Assembly (NCBI GenBank): GCA_965223255.1
Contig: CBDCWA010000002.1
Span: forward strand, 868,001-932,000
Length of the DNA: 64,000 nucleotides
Direction of reading: 5' to 3'
DNA from: CBDCWA01 sp965223255
Lineage (GTDB): Bacteria; Pseudomonadota; Alphaproteobacteria; Rhizobiales; Hyphomicrobiaceae
Below the pieces are notes generated by a model. It was not told the origin of the DNA. It did not search any database and saw only the letters and a list, made by a program, of their open reading frames with translations. This document shows positions 26,152 to 35,234 of this stretch, piece after piece. Within the stretch, counting starts at the first letter, position 1. Every line of letters begins with the position of its first letter. A program made the position numbers and the translations under genes.

Positions 26152-26595
26152 TTAGTTTATTCCGTTGGCACGCTGCAATTCACGAACATACGCAATGATC
26201 TTGCTGACATCGTCCTGCGTGACGCCTTTGACTGGCGGCATATCTCCAAATGGCCAATGGTGAGCACGTACCCCAAATTTTGCGGACCGTTGAAACGAAT
26301 AATCAGAATGATGGTTTGGTTCATAGATTTTGTGAACCAGCGGCGGAGCAACGCCTTTCTGGCCGGCGGCATTCTTACCATGGCACAGGGCACACTTGGC
26401 ATCGAACAACTTTTTTCCCGCCTTCGCACTGGACGTTAGAGATGGAACCGTGACCTTGACCATCACGGGGCCTGTGCTCCCATGGTGTGGGCTGCTCCTC
26501 ATAAATGAAAGGCCAACAACTACGCCGACGAAAAGTGCGATTGCGATTACTAGCCTTAGATGTTTTGGCGCGTGACAGAACCACTTTTGAATCAA
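26152..26595 (-). CDS. Membrane-anchored cytochrome c, paralog of the 10302 gene
   Basis: A 147-residue protein with an N-terminal helix (about 14-32) and a cytochrome c domain: CALCH at 68-72 and GDMPPVKG with the likely axial Met. The C-terminal half matches the cytochrome at 10302-10778 closely. It converges with the multicopper oxidase gene. A CueR-like operator 150 bases upstream points toward this gene, so it may be copper-induced. Confidence 0.85.
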   Translation of the reverse strand: MIQKWFCHAPKHLRLVIAIALFVGVVVGLSFMRSSPHHGSTGPVMVKVTVPSLTSSAKAGKKLFDAKCALCHGKNAAGQKGVAPPLVHKIYEPNHHSDYSFQRSAKFGVRAHHWPFGDMPPVKGVTQDDVSKIIAYVRELQRANGIN

Positions 26596-26744
26596 GTCAT
26601 ATTTGTCCGTATTCGTCAGCGAGTTGCGACCTCGGGATCTTGTGGCCAGATCATCTAATATGGTCAGTCTGAACCGTGGCCATCGCGTCAGGCGTCACCA
26701 CTATTCGTTTAATCTGCTCAATATTGTTGAGGCATGTTCGTTCA

Positions 26745-26775
26745 AACTTAATCTTTCCAGTAATTGGAAGGTCAA
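26745..26775 (-). promoter_or_regulatory. CueR-like operator facing the cytochrome c gene
   Basis: Read leftward: TTGACC -35 (26770-26775), 19-base spacer with TTCCAATTACTGGAA, then TAAGTT -10 (26745-26750). It has the best -10 of the three CueR-like sites. The leader to the cytochrome start is about 150 bases. Confidence 0.75.
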
Positions 26776-26989
26776 GCCTCTCGAATCGGCGGCACTTGTA
26801 TCCATTCCGTGTTGGCTCATTGGCAATGTTCATTCAACGCATATCAAAAAATGCTATCAGTAGCAGACTTTTGTAAGTTCACGGTGGGAATGCTGTCCAG
26901 CCGTTGCCAGAATATGAGCGACGGTGACTAATCTTAACCAACCGTCAGCATCTGCAAGAAAACTACGGAGGGTTAGTGAGGAGCGGGCA

Positions 26990-27229
26990 ATGCAGACTGA
27001 TAGATGGACTATAACCGCAGTCAATAGGACGACACCGGAAGAACTTGTCGCCGTGTTGGATCAAAAGGATGAGGAGATCCAGAACCTGATAAATGCCCTG
27101 ACCCGTACACATGTCGAAACGATTAATAACGACAAAAAGTGCGGGACTGTTGTTATCGCGACTACAGCCTTTATCGTCGGCACATTGTTCGGGATTGTGG
27201 TCGGTGAAATACTCAAGACACTAGGTTAA
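26990..27229 (+). CDS. Small C-terminally anchored hypothetical protein
   Basis: A 79-residue protein with a soluble, charged N-terminal half (PEELVAVLDQKDEEIQNLI, likely helical) and a C-terminal membrane helix (about 53-74). The ATG at 26990 follows a GAGG stretch; the frame is open 22 codons further upstream. Unrecognised; close to the island's right end. Confidence 0.55.
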   Translation: MQTDRWTITAVNRTTPEELVAVLDQKDEEIQNLINALTRTHVETINNDKKCGTVVIATTAFIVGTLFGIVVGEILKTLG

Positions 27230-27495
27230 GGGCGAAGTCATTGGTTCGGAAGAACCGAAGTATCTCAGTAGTCACACCCCCCAACAAAACGCCTGCAGCT
27301 CGATGCTTTCAATTCAGCTACTGGATGCATTTGGCGGCGTGGTTTTCCATTTGAAGGGTGGTTTGTGTGCTGTATTTCTGACCTATTTGAAAGGTGACAT
27401 GTCCGCTTGTGATGCTGTGGACGGCGCCTCCTACCGGCATCTAGGTGCCAAGATGGTTGCTGTTGTTGAAGTGACCATCAAAAGAGGACCCGACC

Positions 27496-27888
27496 ATGAC
27501 AGAGATTACTACAGTTGGACTGGACACTGCCAAGTCTGTTTTCCAGGTTCACGGTGTTGATAGCCAGCATCAGCCGGTTGTCCGGCGCCGACTGAAGCGC
27601 CGCCAGGTTTTGACGTTCTTTGCTAGGCTCTCTCCTTGCCTGATTGGGATCGAAGCGTGTTCAGCTGGGCATCATTGGGTACGCTAACTGACCAGGCTTG
27701 GCCATACGGCACGCCTGATCCCACCCCGTTACGTCAAGCCATACGTGAAGAGCCAGTGGAACGATGCAACGGACGCAGAAGCAATCTGCGAGGCGCTAAC
27801 CCGCCCCAACATGCGCTTCCTTCCCATCAAGACAAAGGACCACCAGGCGCTAATTATGCTGCATCGCACGCGCCACTTACTGGTGCGC
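27496..27888 (+). pseudogene. IS110-family transposase remnant
   Basis: The frame opens with MTEITTVGLDTAKSVFQVHG, the start of an IS110-type DEDD transposase: Asp in GLDTAK, Glu in LIGIEACS and the NDATDAEAI motif. A TAA at 27685 breaks the frame after 63 codons; the same frame then resumes (TRLGHTARLIPPRYVKPY) to about 27888 before homology ends. The C-terminal two thirds, including the serine-bearing domain, are absent. No terminal repeats are expected for IS110. Confidence 0.85.
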
Positions 27889-28241
27889 CACCCCCAGCAA
27901 CCAAGACATTTCAGCGGTCGCGATAGGAATTTGCACACCTGATAATTTCTCGCACACGTGGCCGATTGACCGTCTGCGGCAACAACGCCTGTAAATCTCT
28001 TGGCCTCCATACTGCTGCGGCCCTGAAGCTTCAGCCACACCAAACGCGATAGATTATACGCTTAGTAACTTACTGCTGCGCGCGCACTTTATTGATCAAC
28101 GGCTCACCAAAATTAGGACGTTACAAAACGATTTCTATACTGAAATCTCATTCTGACAAGAGACTTAAGCCTTTGATTTATTAGTGCGTGAACAAAAGAA
28201 GAATTGTCAGAATAGGCATTGATTCTATTACGTTTCTATAC
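27889..28241. other. Stretch without a recognisable gene
   Basis: This 350-base stretch between the IS110 remnant and the first tRNA fragment holds no frame I can support. It is the right edge of the metal island. Confidence 0.5.
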
Positions 28242-28300
28242 AACTTAAAATCCTGAGGCTTAACAGCCGTGCGGGTTCAAGTCCCGCCGTCCGCACCAAT
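28242..28300 (+). repeat. tRNA-Leu(UAA) 3' half, attachment-site repeat 1
   Basis: This 59-bp sequence is identical to 30832-30890. It starts in the anticodon loop (TTAAAA, anticodon TAA), runs through the variable arm and the T-arm GCGGGTTCAAGTCCCGC, and ends CGTCCGCACCA. The 5' half of the tRNA is missing: the bases before it cannot pair with the anticodon stem. It is best read as the right attachment site of an integrated element on its left. Confidence 0.85.
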
Positions 28301-28764
28301 AAAATCAGGGGGATAGTCAAACCCTAGAGCCCAGTACAAACCGAAATCGAGTGTTACCTACCCCCGTTTCCCGGGCGAGAATGGGTAACAAACTGGGTAC
28401 CAATCTTTGCGTGGTGTGCAAAAAGTTGAAGGAAGAATTTTCTACAACTGTGCAAACTTTGCGCGAAGTTGAACACGCGACAACAACTCGCGCTGGAAAT
28501 ACTTTGGCCGCTTGCAATACAAAAAATGCCTTCAAATCACTCCGGCTAAACTGCCGCTAAGGACCAGAAACGGTCATGCAACCTTCGCTCTTGATGCTGC
28601 TCCGACAGGGAAAATCTGCAATAAACCATTAGCAAAACAACCGGCGGACACCGATCGTTGGGCAAAAAAGCAAGGTCGAGATATAGTTCTCTAGTAGAGG
28701 GTAAGTAAGGTCGTGCGTCCGGAAGAATGCCCGTTCAGATCTCGCAGAAAGAGTGTCGTGCATA

Positions 28765-29532
28765 ATGCTGAAGTCGATCCTCATCACTGGCGGTGGGAGC
28801 GGTATAGGAGCGGCGCTTGCAGCCGAACTGGCCACCCGCGATTGTTACGTGATTGTTGCGGGCCGACGCCAACGTGCATTGGACGCCATTTCAAGAACAT
28901 CGCCGCGCATCATGTCTCACGCCGCTGACGTTACAAAAAGCAATGACCGAACCGCGTTGGCCCAAGCCTTGGCCAAGCTCGCGGCACCTCGCGCAATATT
29001 TCATGGTGCTGGATATTTCCAACTCGGCCAACTCGACGCACTTTCACCCACGGACTGGCAGCGGTCCTTCGAGACCAACGTAACAGGGCGCTGGGCATTA
29101 ACCTGCAAATGCGCTCCATATCTTGACGGTGGTCGCGTCCTCTTCATTGGATCGGATGCGGGGGATAATCCGCGTGTTGGCTCTGCCGCCTATTCAATCG
29201 CCCAGTCCGCCTCCGAAACCCTTCGCCAGGCGTTTCAGGCTGAGTGGGCCAATCGCAGTATTGCTGTGGCCAGCTTCAAACCTGGTCTTGTTGATACTGA
29301 CATGGTACGTGGCTTTCTCACGATGTCTGAAGTTGAATTCCCGGCGCGCGCAGCCTATCAAGCTTACATTGATCGCGGTGAAATTGCCCCGCCTGAGACA
29401 ATCGCGACTTTTGCAGCATGGCTTCTACTTAACGTGGATGTTGCTAGATTCTCGAAAACAGAGTGGGATATTCGTCACCCTGATCATCATCCGGAGTGGC
29501 TGGATGGCCGACTGTATGCGGCGGCGCCCTAG
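28765..29532 (+). CDS. Short-chain dehydrogenase/reductase-family protein with Lys-to-Gln change
   Basis: A 255-residue SDR with the N-terminal cofactor motif TGGGSGIG, the NVTG strand-4 motif and the active-site segment GSDAGDNPRVGSAAYSIAQSA. The usual YxxxK reads YSIAQ, so the catalytic Lys is Gln. Ser is present before it. The enzyme may be inactive or act differently. It sits in the small segment between two tRNA fragments, with an AGAG site 15 bases upstream. Confidence 0.8.
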   Translation: MLKSILITGGGSGIGAALAAELATRDCYVIVAGRRQRALDAISRTSPRIMSHAADVTKSNDRTALAQALAKLAAPRAIFHGAGYFQLGQLDALSPTDWQRSFETNVTGRWALTCKCAPYLDGGRVLFIGSDAGDNPRVGSAAYSIAQSASETLRQAFQAEWANRSIAVASFKPGLVDTDMVRGFLTMSEVEFPARAAYQAYIDRGEIAPPETIATFAAWLLLNVDVARFSKTEWDIRHPDHHPEWLDGRLYAAAP

Positions 29533-29775
29533 GCAGCATGGCGCGATGAAGCGGTGGTCTGATTCGGGCCACACTCTGCCCGTCGTACACTGACGTATCC
29601 ACGACGGGTTTGCCACTGACAGCGGACGTAAGTCGGCTTTTCAGCAACATTTTCTGCTTCATCCCAGTTTGCAGGAATCGCCCGTCGCTGGACCGACAGC
29701 CGTTCAGGGCCAATACCAGAATTTGCGGTCTAACAAACAGGCATTGCTAAAGTTCGCCACCCACATCAATCGGGA

Positions 29776-30555
29776 TTAGTAGAATGTTATTTTGGGTTGC
29801 GTCACAAAAACCGTCAACGGCGCCTCCATGCGGGCCTTTCGACCATACAACCCGATTTTGAAATACGGTTGAGTTGCGACATTGGCGCCGATAGCTTCAA
29901 ATTTCAGAGTTCCGTTGGCATACACCTTAATGAACCCGTCCTTGTTGTTTGAGAATAGTGCCTCCATTCTTATCCGTTGCCAGCTCCCGTATGCTTGTGC
30001 ATCAAACAAGTGTTTTTTGAGAACGACGTTTGCACCAAGCTTACGCAAGCCAGTTCCGGTCGAAACCCAGTATCTTTTGCTAGAGGCCCATAATAACACA
30101 AGCGGCTTTTTGCGCGCTTGATGGAATTGTCCAATGGCGATCCCGCCAGAGGCTCGGAACGGTTTGGGAATGTAAATGTCGTAGTCGATGTGAAGCTTGC
30201 GGCCATGGGGCAACGATGCTGACCGCAGCTCCGCCCGATTGTAATTGCCGCGGCGGATATCCGCTTTGCACAATCCCTTATCGTCGATATCGAGAAAAAA
30301 GCGCATCGCTCGACGCTTATGAAAAGTCCCATATGTCAGGCTTCGGTTGGCGCCCGTCGGCGTTGGCCATCCACATGAAACCTTCAAGTCAAGTTGCGTT
30401 TGTGCCTTAGCCGAAAAGATTGTTTGCGTGACGAGGAGCACCGAAATCGTGAACATCACTGCGGCGCTGGTCAAAGGACGCGCTTGGCAGCGACGGGACG
30501 AAGTGCCGTGCTGCACTAACGCTGAGAGTGATAGATTATTCCGACACCGAAACAT
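29776..30555 (-). CDS. Secreted polysaccharide lyase-like protein (heparin lyase I-type fold)
   Basis: The 259-residue frame has a signal-like segment (MFTISVLLVTQTIFSAKA, from the alternative start at 30456) and a jelly-roll pattern resembling PF14099 polysaccharide lyases: GNYNRAELR near the middle of the first half, then IAIGQFHQ, YWVSTGTG, WQRIRMEALFS and YFKIGLYG. The Arg/His/Tyr positions suggest polysaccharide binding; activity is inferred by family only. It is convergent with the SDR gene within the small integrated segment. Confidence 0.65.
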   Translation of the reverse strand: MFRCRNNLSLSALVQHGTSSRRCQARPLTSAAVMFTISVLLVTQTIFSAKAQTQLDLKVSCGWPTPTGANRSLTYGTFHKRRAMRFFLDIDDKGLCKADIRRGNYNRAELRSASLPHGRKLHIDYDIYIPKPFRASGGIAIGQFHQARKKPLVLLWASSKRYWVSTGTGLRKLGANVVLKKHLFDAQAYGSWQRIRMEALFSNNKDGFIKVYANGTLKFEAIGANVATQPYFKIGLYGRKARMEAPLTVFVTQPKITFY

Positions 30556-30831
30556 TTGATCCGATATACTCCATTGGCCTTAGGAATCGCTGAGGCCAGG
30601 TGAAGAACCAAGGCCTGGCAACCATACTACCCCGATCTCACGAGCAGCCAGATCAGTCGTGCTTTACGCGAATCACAGCCGAAGTTTGCAGTGGGTCACT
30701 AGCAGACCGTATATCTGCGAACCGATAGATTAGCGAAAAATTCCAAAGTGCGAAAAAAAATTCACTCAATTCTGCGAGCACAAGAAGAAACTTCTAACGA
30801 CAACAGATCATCGTTGAAAGGCCAATCGGCA
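30556..30831. other. Intergenic stretch left of the second attachment repeat
   Basis: About 275 bases without a supportable gene, between the lyase-like gene and the second tRNA fragment. Confidence 0.5.
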
Positions 30832-30890
30832 AACTTAAAATCCTGAGGCTTAACAGCCGTGCGGGTTCAAGTCCCGCCGTCCGCACCAAT
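30832..30890 (+). repeat. tRNA-Leu(UAA) 3' half, attachment-site repeat 2 (left end of the 14.8-kb element)
   Basis: A second copy of the 59-bp tRNA 3' half, identical to 28242-28300. Its last part (30863-30889) is the 27-bp core also found at 45664-45690. The flanks differ from those of the other copies, so the identity is limited to the tRNA segment. It separates the small segment on the left from the large element on the right. Confidence 0.87.
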
Positions 30891-30926
30891 GCGCAAATAG
30901 TTATTGATATCAGTCACCTAGCCTTC

Positions 30927-30961
30927 TAGCTCACATGGTTGTGCGTTAGCTTTGTGAGTTA
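30927..30961. repeat. TGTGAG(T/C)TA motifs at the element's left end
   Basis: One inverted copy (TAGCTCACA, 30927-30935) and one direct copy (TGTGAGTTA, 30953-30961) lie just inside the left attachment repeat. Related copies TGTGAGTTG (45588-45596) and TGTGAGCTA (45601-45609) lie inside the right one. They are candidates for arm-type integrase binding sites. Confidence 0.4.
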
Positions 30962-31099
30962 AGTCACAGCCCGAAATAGTGGTCTCTACTAGCAAGCAAT
31001 CCTCTGTGATGGTGAGCAACCCCCTGGACTATGGGATTGATCCTGAGGAACTGGACCGCACCAAGGTTTCGGACGGATATGACAAAAGCCAGACTGTTT

Positions 31100-32104
31100 C
31101 TAGTCTAATTGCGCCAGCGGACCGACTCCTATGACAGCCTCTATACGCGTCTTGAGCTGTTCGCTTAGATCATCTGGCTTTTCCCAGACAATGTGGTTGA
31201 ACTGGCGTGTATCGAAGTGAACTCCGTCAAGGCGATCCTTCCGACAGGTGAAAATGACAGGGATATTCAGTCCATAAGCGAACCCGGCTTCGTAGTAGAC
31301 ACCACCTCGAGGCTTGTCTTTCTCTGACGTGAAATCAGCGACGACAAAGCGGGCTTTTCTTATTTCTGCAATGATCCGGTCGTCGATCTTGTCGATGTGT
31401 TCGATAGCGTCAATCCGAACCGGCTCGTAGCCTGCCTCCTCAATGCCTTTCTTCAACCCATCGCTATAGGCATCTTTCATCTCTTCCGAAAACCACATAG
31501 CGACAAATGCTTTCATTGAGTCCTTATTGGTGCCATCTAGCTCGGATAGCCGGGCATAACCTGGTGGCCTCAGCATTATTTCATATCTGACGTCTTCGTG
31601 TCTTAGGCTTGCTTCCTTGCACTGTATCCAAGTCCTTTCTGCACAATATTCTACTAGCGTTACAACCTCACTCATTTTCTGGGAGCTGGTCCACGCTAAG
31701 AGCTCGTACTCAATCCGTTTCTGATCAGCATTATTCAGTGCATTGAACCGCAAGACCTGACCAATGAGCCCAGACTTTTGTTCGAGATAGCGTAGTAGGT
31801 TGTCCGCACGATCAAAGACCGTGAGCGGCTTTCTAGAATCAGCCTCTTTCAGTTTCTCTTCATCAATCAACAATCTCTGTCCAAAGCGTTGACTTTCGAT
31901 CACCATTTCTGTGATCGTAATTTTGGCTGCAGCGCTCAAACTGGCAACAGAGTTCGAAGCTGGTCCCGTAATGCTATACTCTCCGCCAGCTCGAGGCGAT
32001 TCTAAGTGTTCAAGTCCTGCACCTCCGCAGGCCATTGGTTCACGGCTTTGCGAGACTGCAGGAGTGGCCCAAATATGGCAGCTGGTTTCAGTCATATTGT
32101 CCAC
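31100..32104 (-). CDS. Nucleoside 2-deoxyribosyltransferase-like protein, candidate defence effector
   Basis: A 334-residue protein with an N-terminal region (SCHIWATPA, SPRAGGEYSITG) shared by a family of multi-domain bacterial proteins, a helical middle part, and a C-terminal Rossmann-like domain from about 193: MKAFVAMWFSEEM, IEHIDKIDDRIIAEIRKARF, VVADFT, RGGVYYEAGFAYG. This resembles the NDT/TIR-like fold, which hydrolyses nucleosides or NAD. The Glu in YYEAGFAYG is the candidate catalytic residue. Proteins of this type occur in defence islands; activity here is inferred. It is the only leftward gene near the element's left end. Confidence 0.72.
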   Translation of the reverse strand: MDNMTETSCHIWATPAVSQSREPMACGGAGLEHLESPRAGGEYSITGPASNSVASLSAAAKITITEMVIESQRFGQRLLIDEEKLKEADSRKPLTVFDRADNLLRYLEQKSGLIGQVLRFNALNNADQKRIEYELLAWTSSQKMSEVVTLVEYCAERTWIQCKEASLRHEDVRYEIMLRPPGYARLSELDGTNKDSMKAFVAMWFSEEMKDAYSDGLKKGIEEAGYEPVRIDAIEHIDKIDDRIIAEIRKARFVVADFTSEKDKPRGGVYYEAGFAYGLNIPVIFTCRKDRLDGVHFDTRQFNHIVWEKPDDLSEQLKTRIEAVIGVGPLAQLD

Positions 32105-32387
32105 TCACTGTTTGGAAGTATTCAGATGTGGCGGTTCATTCCGCTGTACTACGAAGTATCGAAATCGATATGAAATTCCCAGGGTCATACAACGCTTATG
32201 GTTCCCTGGCTGGCAAAATGCAATCGATCTAATTCAGCCTCAACATATTTCGCAAGCCGAACCAAATGAGAATTATGGACAGCACTTTTACGGCCAACTT
32301 TAGCGACTTGCGCGACGTCTTAAATCGGGCTTAGCTGTCCGCTATCAATCTTCCGTACATTCCACCCACTGTCCCGCTTTAGTCACC

Positions 32388-33101
32388 ATGACAGATCAGA
32401 CTGACAAAACCAAAACAACACCGTCAACGCGAACGCCGATCCTGAATTGGATCTTCCGTCAGCCGTTTTCGATCCTTGGGGCTATCGGCTTCATTTCGTT
32501 GCTAGGCGATCTGATCACGCTTCACGAAAACATAAAGCTCATCATCGAAGCTTATAGGTCTATCACAAGGCCGATATGGGACTTCCTGCTTGGATGGGCG
32601 TTTGCGTGGTTGAAGTGGCCGTTTCCTTGGTGGGTAAAGGACTACCTGACGATGGGTGTGATCGTGGGCGGTGCATTTGTAAGATCAAGAGTAAGGTATG
32701 TTATCGATTATCAATCCGATTCGTCGATAGTATTGCGGAGGGTCCGGCCAAACTACTCCGCAGCGGAGATGGCGAAAATCGTTTCTGAATTTCTCACAAC
32801 GGTCTTTGCGTGGCCCCTAACAATGGCGCAGCTTGTTTATTGGTTATTGTTTGCCCGTAAGTTGGAAGCCGACGAACGACGCCGAATGGACAAATGGCAA
32901 GAAGATCTTGATCTGCACACAACGCACGATTTGGCCGAAGCGCTTGGCCGAAACCACGAGGCCAGTGAAACGAAGCCTCTCCGTGTGCCGGTAAAAACCG
33001 CCACTGATTTCAGAGACGATGCTCTGATTTTTTTCGAATTCATCCTCTACGCCTTCCTCCTCATAGCTATTAGCTACGGCCTGTTGCTTTACAAGGGGTG
33101 A
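32388..33101 (+). CDS. Membrane protein, paralog A
   Basis: A 237-residue protein with an N-terminal membrane block (about 25-100), a second hydrophobic segment (about 135-155), a charged cytoplasmic stretch and a C-terminal helix ending SYGLLLYKG. It closely resembles the protein at 43528-44286: both share RQPFSI-GA-G-ISLLGD, KLI--AY-SIT-PIWD-LLGW and FPWWVKDYLTMG blocks. I recognise no family. It lies near the left end of the element and its paralog near the right end, both rightward. Confidence 0.7.
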   Translation: MTDQTDKTKTTPSTRTPILNWIFRQPFSILGAIGFISLLGDLITLHENIKLIIEAYRSITRPIWDFLLGWAFAWLKWPFPWWVKDYLTMGVIVGGAFVRSRVRYVIDYQSDSSIVLRRVRPNYSAAEMAKIVSEFLTTVFAWPLTMAQLVYWLLFARKLEADERRRMDKWQEDLDLHTTHDLAEALGRNHEASETKPLRVPVKTATDFRDDALIFFEFILYAFLLIAISYGLLLYKG

Positions 33102-33347
33102 TCCGTTGCAAGCGTTGCTGGCGCTTCTTGGTTGTCATGGTAGTCTGACCGTGAGCGTCCAGCCTGTACGTCCCTAGCCTCTCCTTCTCTGCTGGACTTC
33201 AAGGCCAAAAGCTTTAAGGCTATGCTGGCTCAAACGCTTCGAAATGCTGCTGGGCTCTTAGGATGAAAAGCTATCGATCTCTCGTGTGTTTCTTTATTAT
33301 TGTTTGTGTTTCGCACATAACGATTTGAATTAGTAGAGTCATAAAAC

Positions 33348-33842
33348 ATGTCTTGGTTTTGGAAGAAAACACCGCCTGAAGATCAACTTGCAAATGAATT
33401 GTATGAGGGGCTGGTATCAAACGGTGGCCCAGGAAGCGATAGTTTTGACGCTCTTTCTTTAGACATCAATGCAAGCGATCTGGATAGGTTCTCAAGTAAG
33501 AATACAATGAGGCTCGAAACTTTTATGTTTGGAGCAATTTGTGAGGCGTTAGCAGAAAACAAACCTAAACAACAGAAACTAATGGTTGCATTTTCAAAAG
33601 TGCTGAAGAAAAAGTGGGAAGAAAGAGGAATTACTCTATCGGACAATTTTGATGTAGGAGAGGTGTGTTTCAACGAAATGGAAAAATTTCTGGGTGAACC
33701 CGTCCCGACTAAATGGGGGTCGGAATGGCTGAATGAATTTTATGGCTCAAAAGAAGAAGTCATGGATCACCTTCTGGAATTTGTTGATCACTGCCTGAAG
33801 GAGTATCACGTGATGAAGCAGCTTGTGGAACGTTACTCTTAG
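33348..33842 (+). CDS. Soluble hypothetical protein
   Basis: A 164-residue acidic, largely helical protein without signal or membrane segment; begins MSWFWKKTPPEDQLANELYE. No known motif. Its stop overlaps by four bases that of the convergent small gene on the other strand. Confidence 0.6.
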   Translation: MSWFWKKTPPEDQLANELYEGLVSNGGPGSDSFDALSLDINASDLDRFSSKNTMRLETFMFGAICEALAENKPKQQKLMVAFSKVLKKKWEERGITLSDNFDVGEVCFNEMEKFLGEPVPTKWGSEWLNEFYGSKEEVMDHLLEFVDHCLKEYHVMKQLVERYS

Positions 33843-34054
33843 TGAGACGTCGAGCCCGTACGCTCTGTCTCACTCCACAAGTGTCGTCGAGAAATGACCC
33901 CGTCAATCAATTGTTTTTGCAGATGTTGGTCAAACTCAACTAGCTTTGCCTTCATGGTAGCCACGTAGGCATCGTGGTCTTTACGCGCTCGCGCTACTGC
34001 TTGATCATAGGTCCCGACAACAGGGTCCAACCGCTCAAATGGATCGTTCGACAT
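33839..34054 (-). CDS. Small hypothetical protein with strong ribosome binding site
   Basis: A 71-residue charged helical protein. A GGGGAGGAG stretch immediately upstream of the ATG supports translation. It has no recognised domain, and is convergent with the preceding gene. Confidence 0.55.
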   Translation of the reverse strand: MSNDPFERLDPVVGTYDQAVARARKDHDAYVATMKAKLVEFDQHLQKQLIDGVISRRHLWSETERTGSTSH

Positions 34055-34642
34055 TTCTCCTCCCCTCTCTTTAGCGCCACATTGGCTTGTTTGTCCTACG
34101 AGTAATCAACGTAACCCATCGTGCTAACTTACGTGGCCCGACTATGTTGGCATTAAGTTGGCTTTGAGTATCTCTTTGTTTCACTCAAGCAAGACCTATC
34201 AATTTTGCCTAAAAAATCTGCGGGCATCATCGATTGATGACGCGGCGACAATCCCCCCTTAGGGTCAGCTGATTATCAGAGAACAATATAGACTGATGTA
34301 AACCTCAGTTGATTGGTCAACACATCTCTTGACGTTGATCACCTCGCGGTAAGCCACAACCACCGATCTAACTACTAAATGGAAGGTTGGGGGCATTTGA
34401 CTTTGATCCCCCTATCTTTGGAACAGGGGTTGGCTCTTGACTTGGATTAGCTGAATGCTCCTTTGACCAAGAGCTTCCATACTTCCAGCTCTAGATCTCT
34501 CTTCGGTTGTGCCAAAAGGTATACTGTCTGACACACTTTGCCACACCTCGAAAATATGGGCTTGAAGATGTGCCAAATAAGTGCCAAATCATTAGTGACA
34601 AATGGTCAAGACTAAATGACACACAATGAGGACACAGAGATC
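34055..34642. other. Intergenic stretch with one isolated iteron
   Basis: No gene is supportable here. The stretch contains a single copy of the 24-bp iteron (34402-34425), about 240 bases before the serine recombinase gene, separated from the main iteron cluster by that gene. Confidence 0.6.
34402..34425 (+). repeat. Iteron copy, isolated
   Basis: Begins TTTGATCCCC and ends TTTGGAACA, the same 24-bp pattern as the cluster downstream. It may mark an operator for the adjacent recombinase gene or a second binding site for the replication protein. Confidence 0.75.
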
Positions 34643-35221
34643 ATGGCGAAGCTATTCTATGCAAGGACATCGAGTACTGGGCAGCAGAACAGCCTGGATG
34701 CTCAAATTGAAAGAGCTAAAGCTGAAGGTGTGAAGGCACGACACATCTATGCCGAGAAAGTCTCTGGGAAGAATGCAAAGAACCGACCAGAGCTTCAGAG
34801 ACTCTTGGGCAACGTGAGAGAGGGTGACGTTGTGCTGGTTAGCAAGTTAGACCGCATTGCCCGCTCTATGTTGGACCTCATGAAGATATTAGAAACCTTC
34901 GAGGCTGAAGGAGTTGGATTCAAAGTGCTAGATCAAGAAGGCATTGATACAACCACACCAACAGGGAAGCTTACACTGCAAGTGCTTGGCTCAGTGGCTG
35001 AGTTCGAACGTAGCTTGATTGATGAGCGTCGGACTGAGGGCATCAAGAGGTACAGAGAACGGCTAGCTAAAGAGGGCAAGAAGCCTGGGCGTACACCAAA
35101 GCAAATTGATCTCGATAAGCTGCAAGCTTTGAGGGACCAGGGACTATCTGTAGCTGATGCTGCAAGGGAGCTGGGGGTCAGTCGAAGGACGGCTTATAGG
35201 GCTATTCAAAGAGAGACTTAG
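34643..35221 (+). CDS. Serine recombinase (resolvase/invertase family)
   Basis: A 192-residue small serine recombinase: catalytic N-terminal domain with YARTSSTGQQ (nucleophile Ser about residue 10), the SKLDRIARS and EFERSLIDERRTEGI motifs, and a C-terminal helix-turn-helix (LSVADAARELGVSRRTAYRAI, about 160-180). It could resolve dimers of a replicating form or invert DNA. The start at 34643 is chosen for its AGAG site and family length. It lies between the lone iteron and the iteron cluster. Confidence 0.9.
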   Translation: MAKLFYARTSSTGQQNSLDAQIERAKAEGVKARHIYAEKVSGKNAKNRPELQRLLGNVREGDVVLVSKLDRIARSMLDLMKILETFEAEGVGFKVLDQEGIDTTTPTGKLTLQVLGSVAEFERSLIDERRTEGIKRYRERLAKEGKKPGRTPKQIDLDKLQALRDQGLSVADAARELGVSRRTAYRAIQRET

Positions 35222-35234
35222 AGTGGAAGAATAT

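Noticed and set aside
28242..28300. Intact tRNA-Leu gene at the first repeat
   Set aside because: Bases 5' of the anticodon loop do not pair with the anticodon stem or form a D-arm, so only the 3' half is present.
28351..28560. Plus-strand frame following the first tRNA repeat, considered as an integrase remnant
   Set aside because: No catalytic motif or integrase similarity can be seen.
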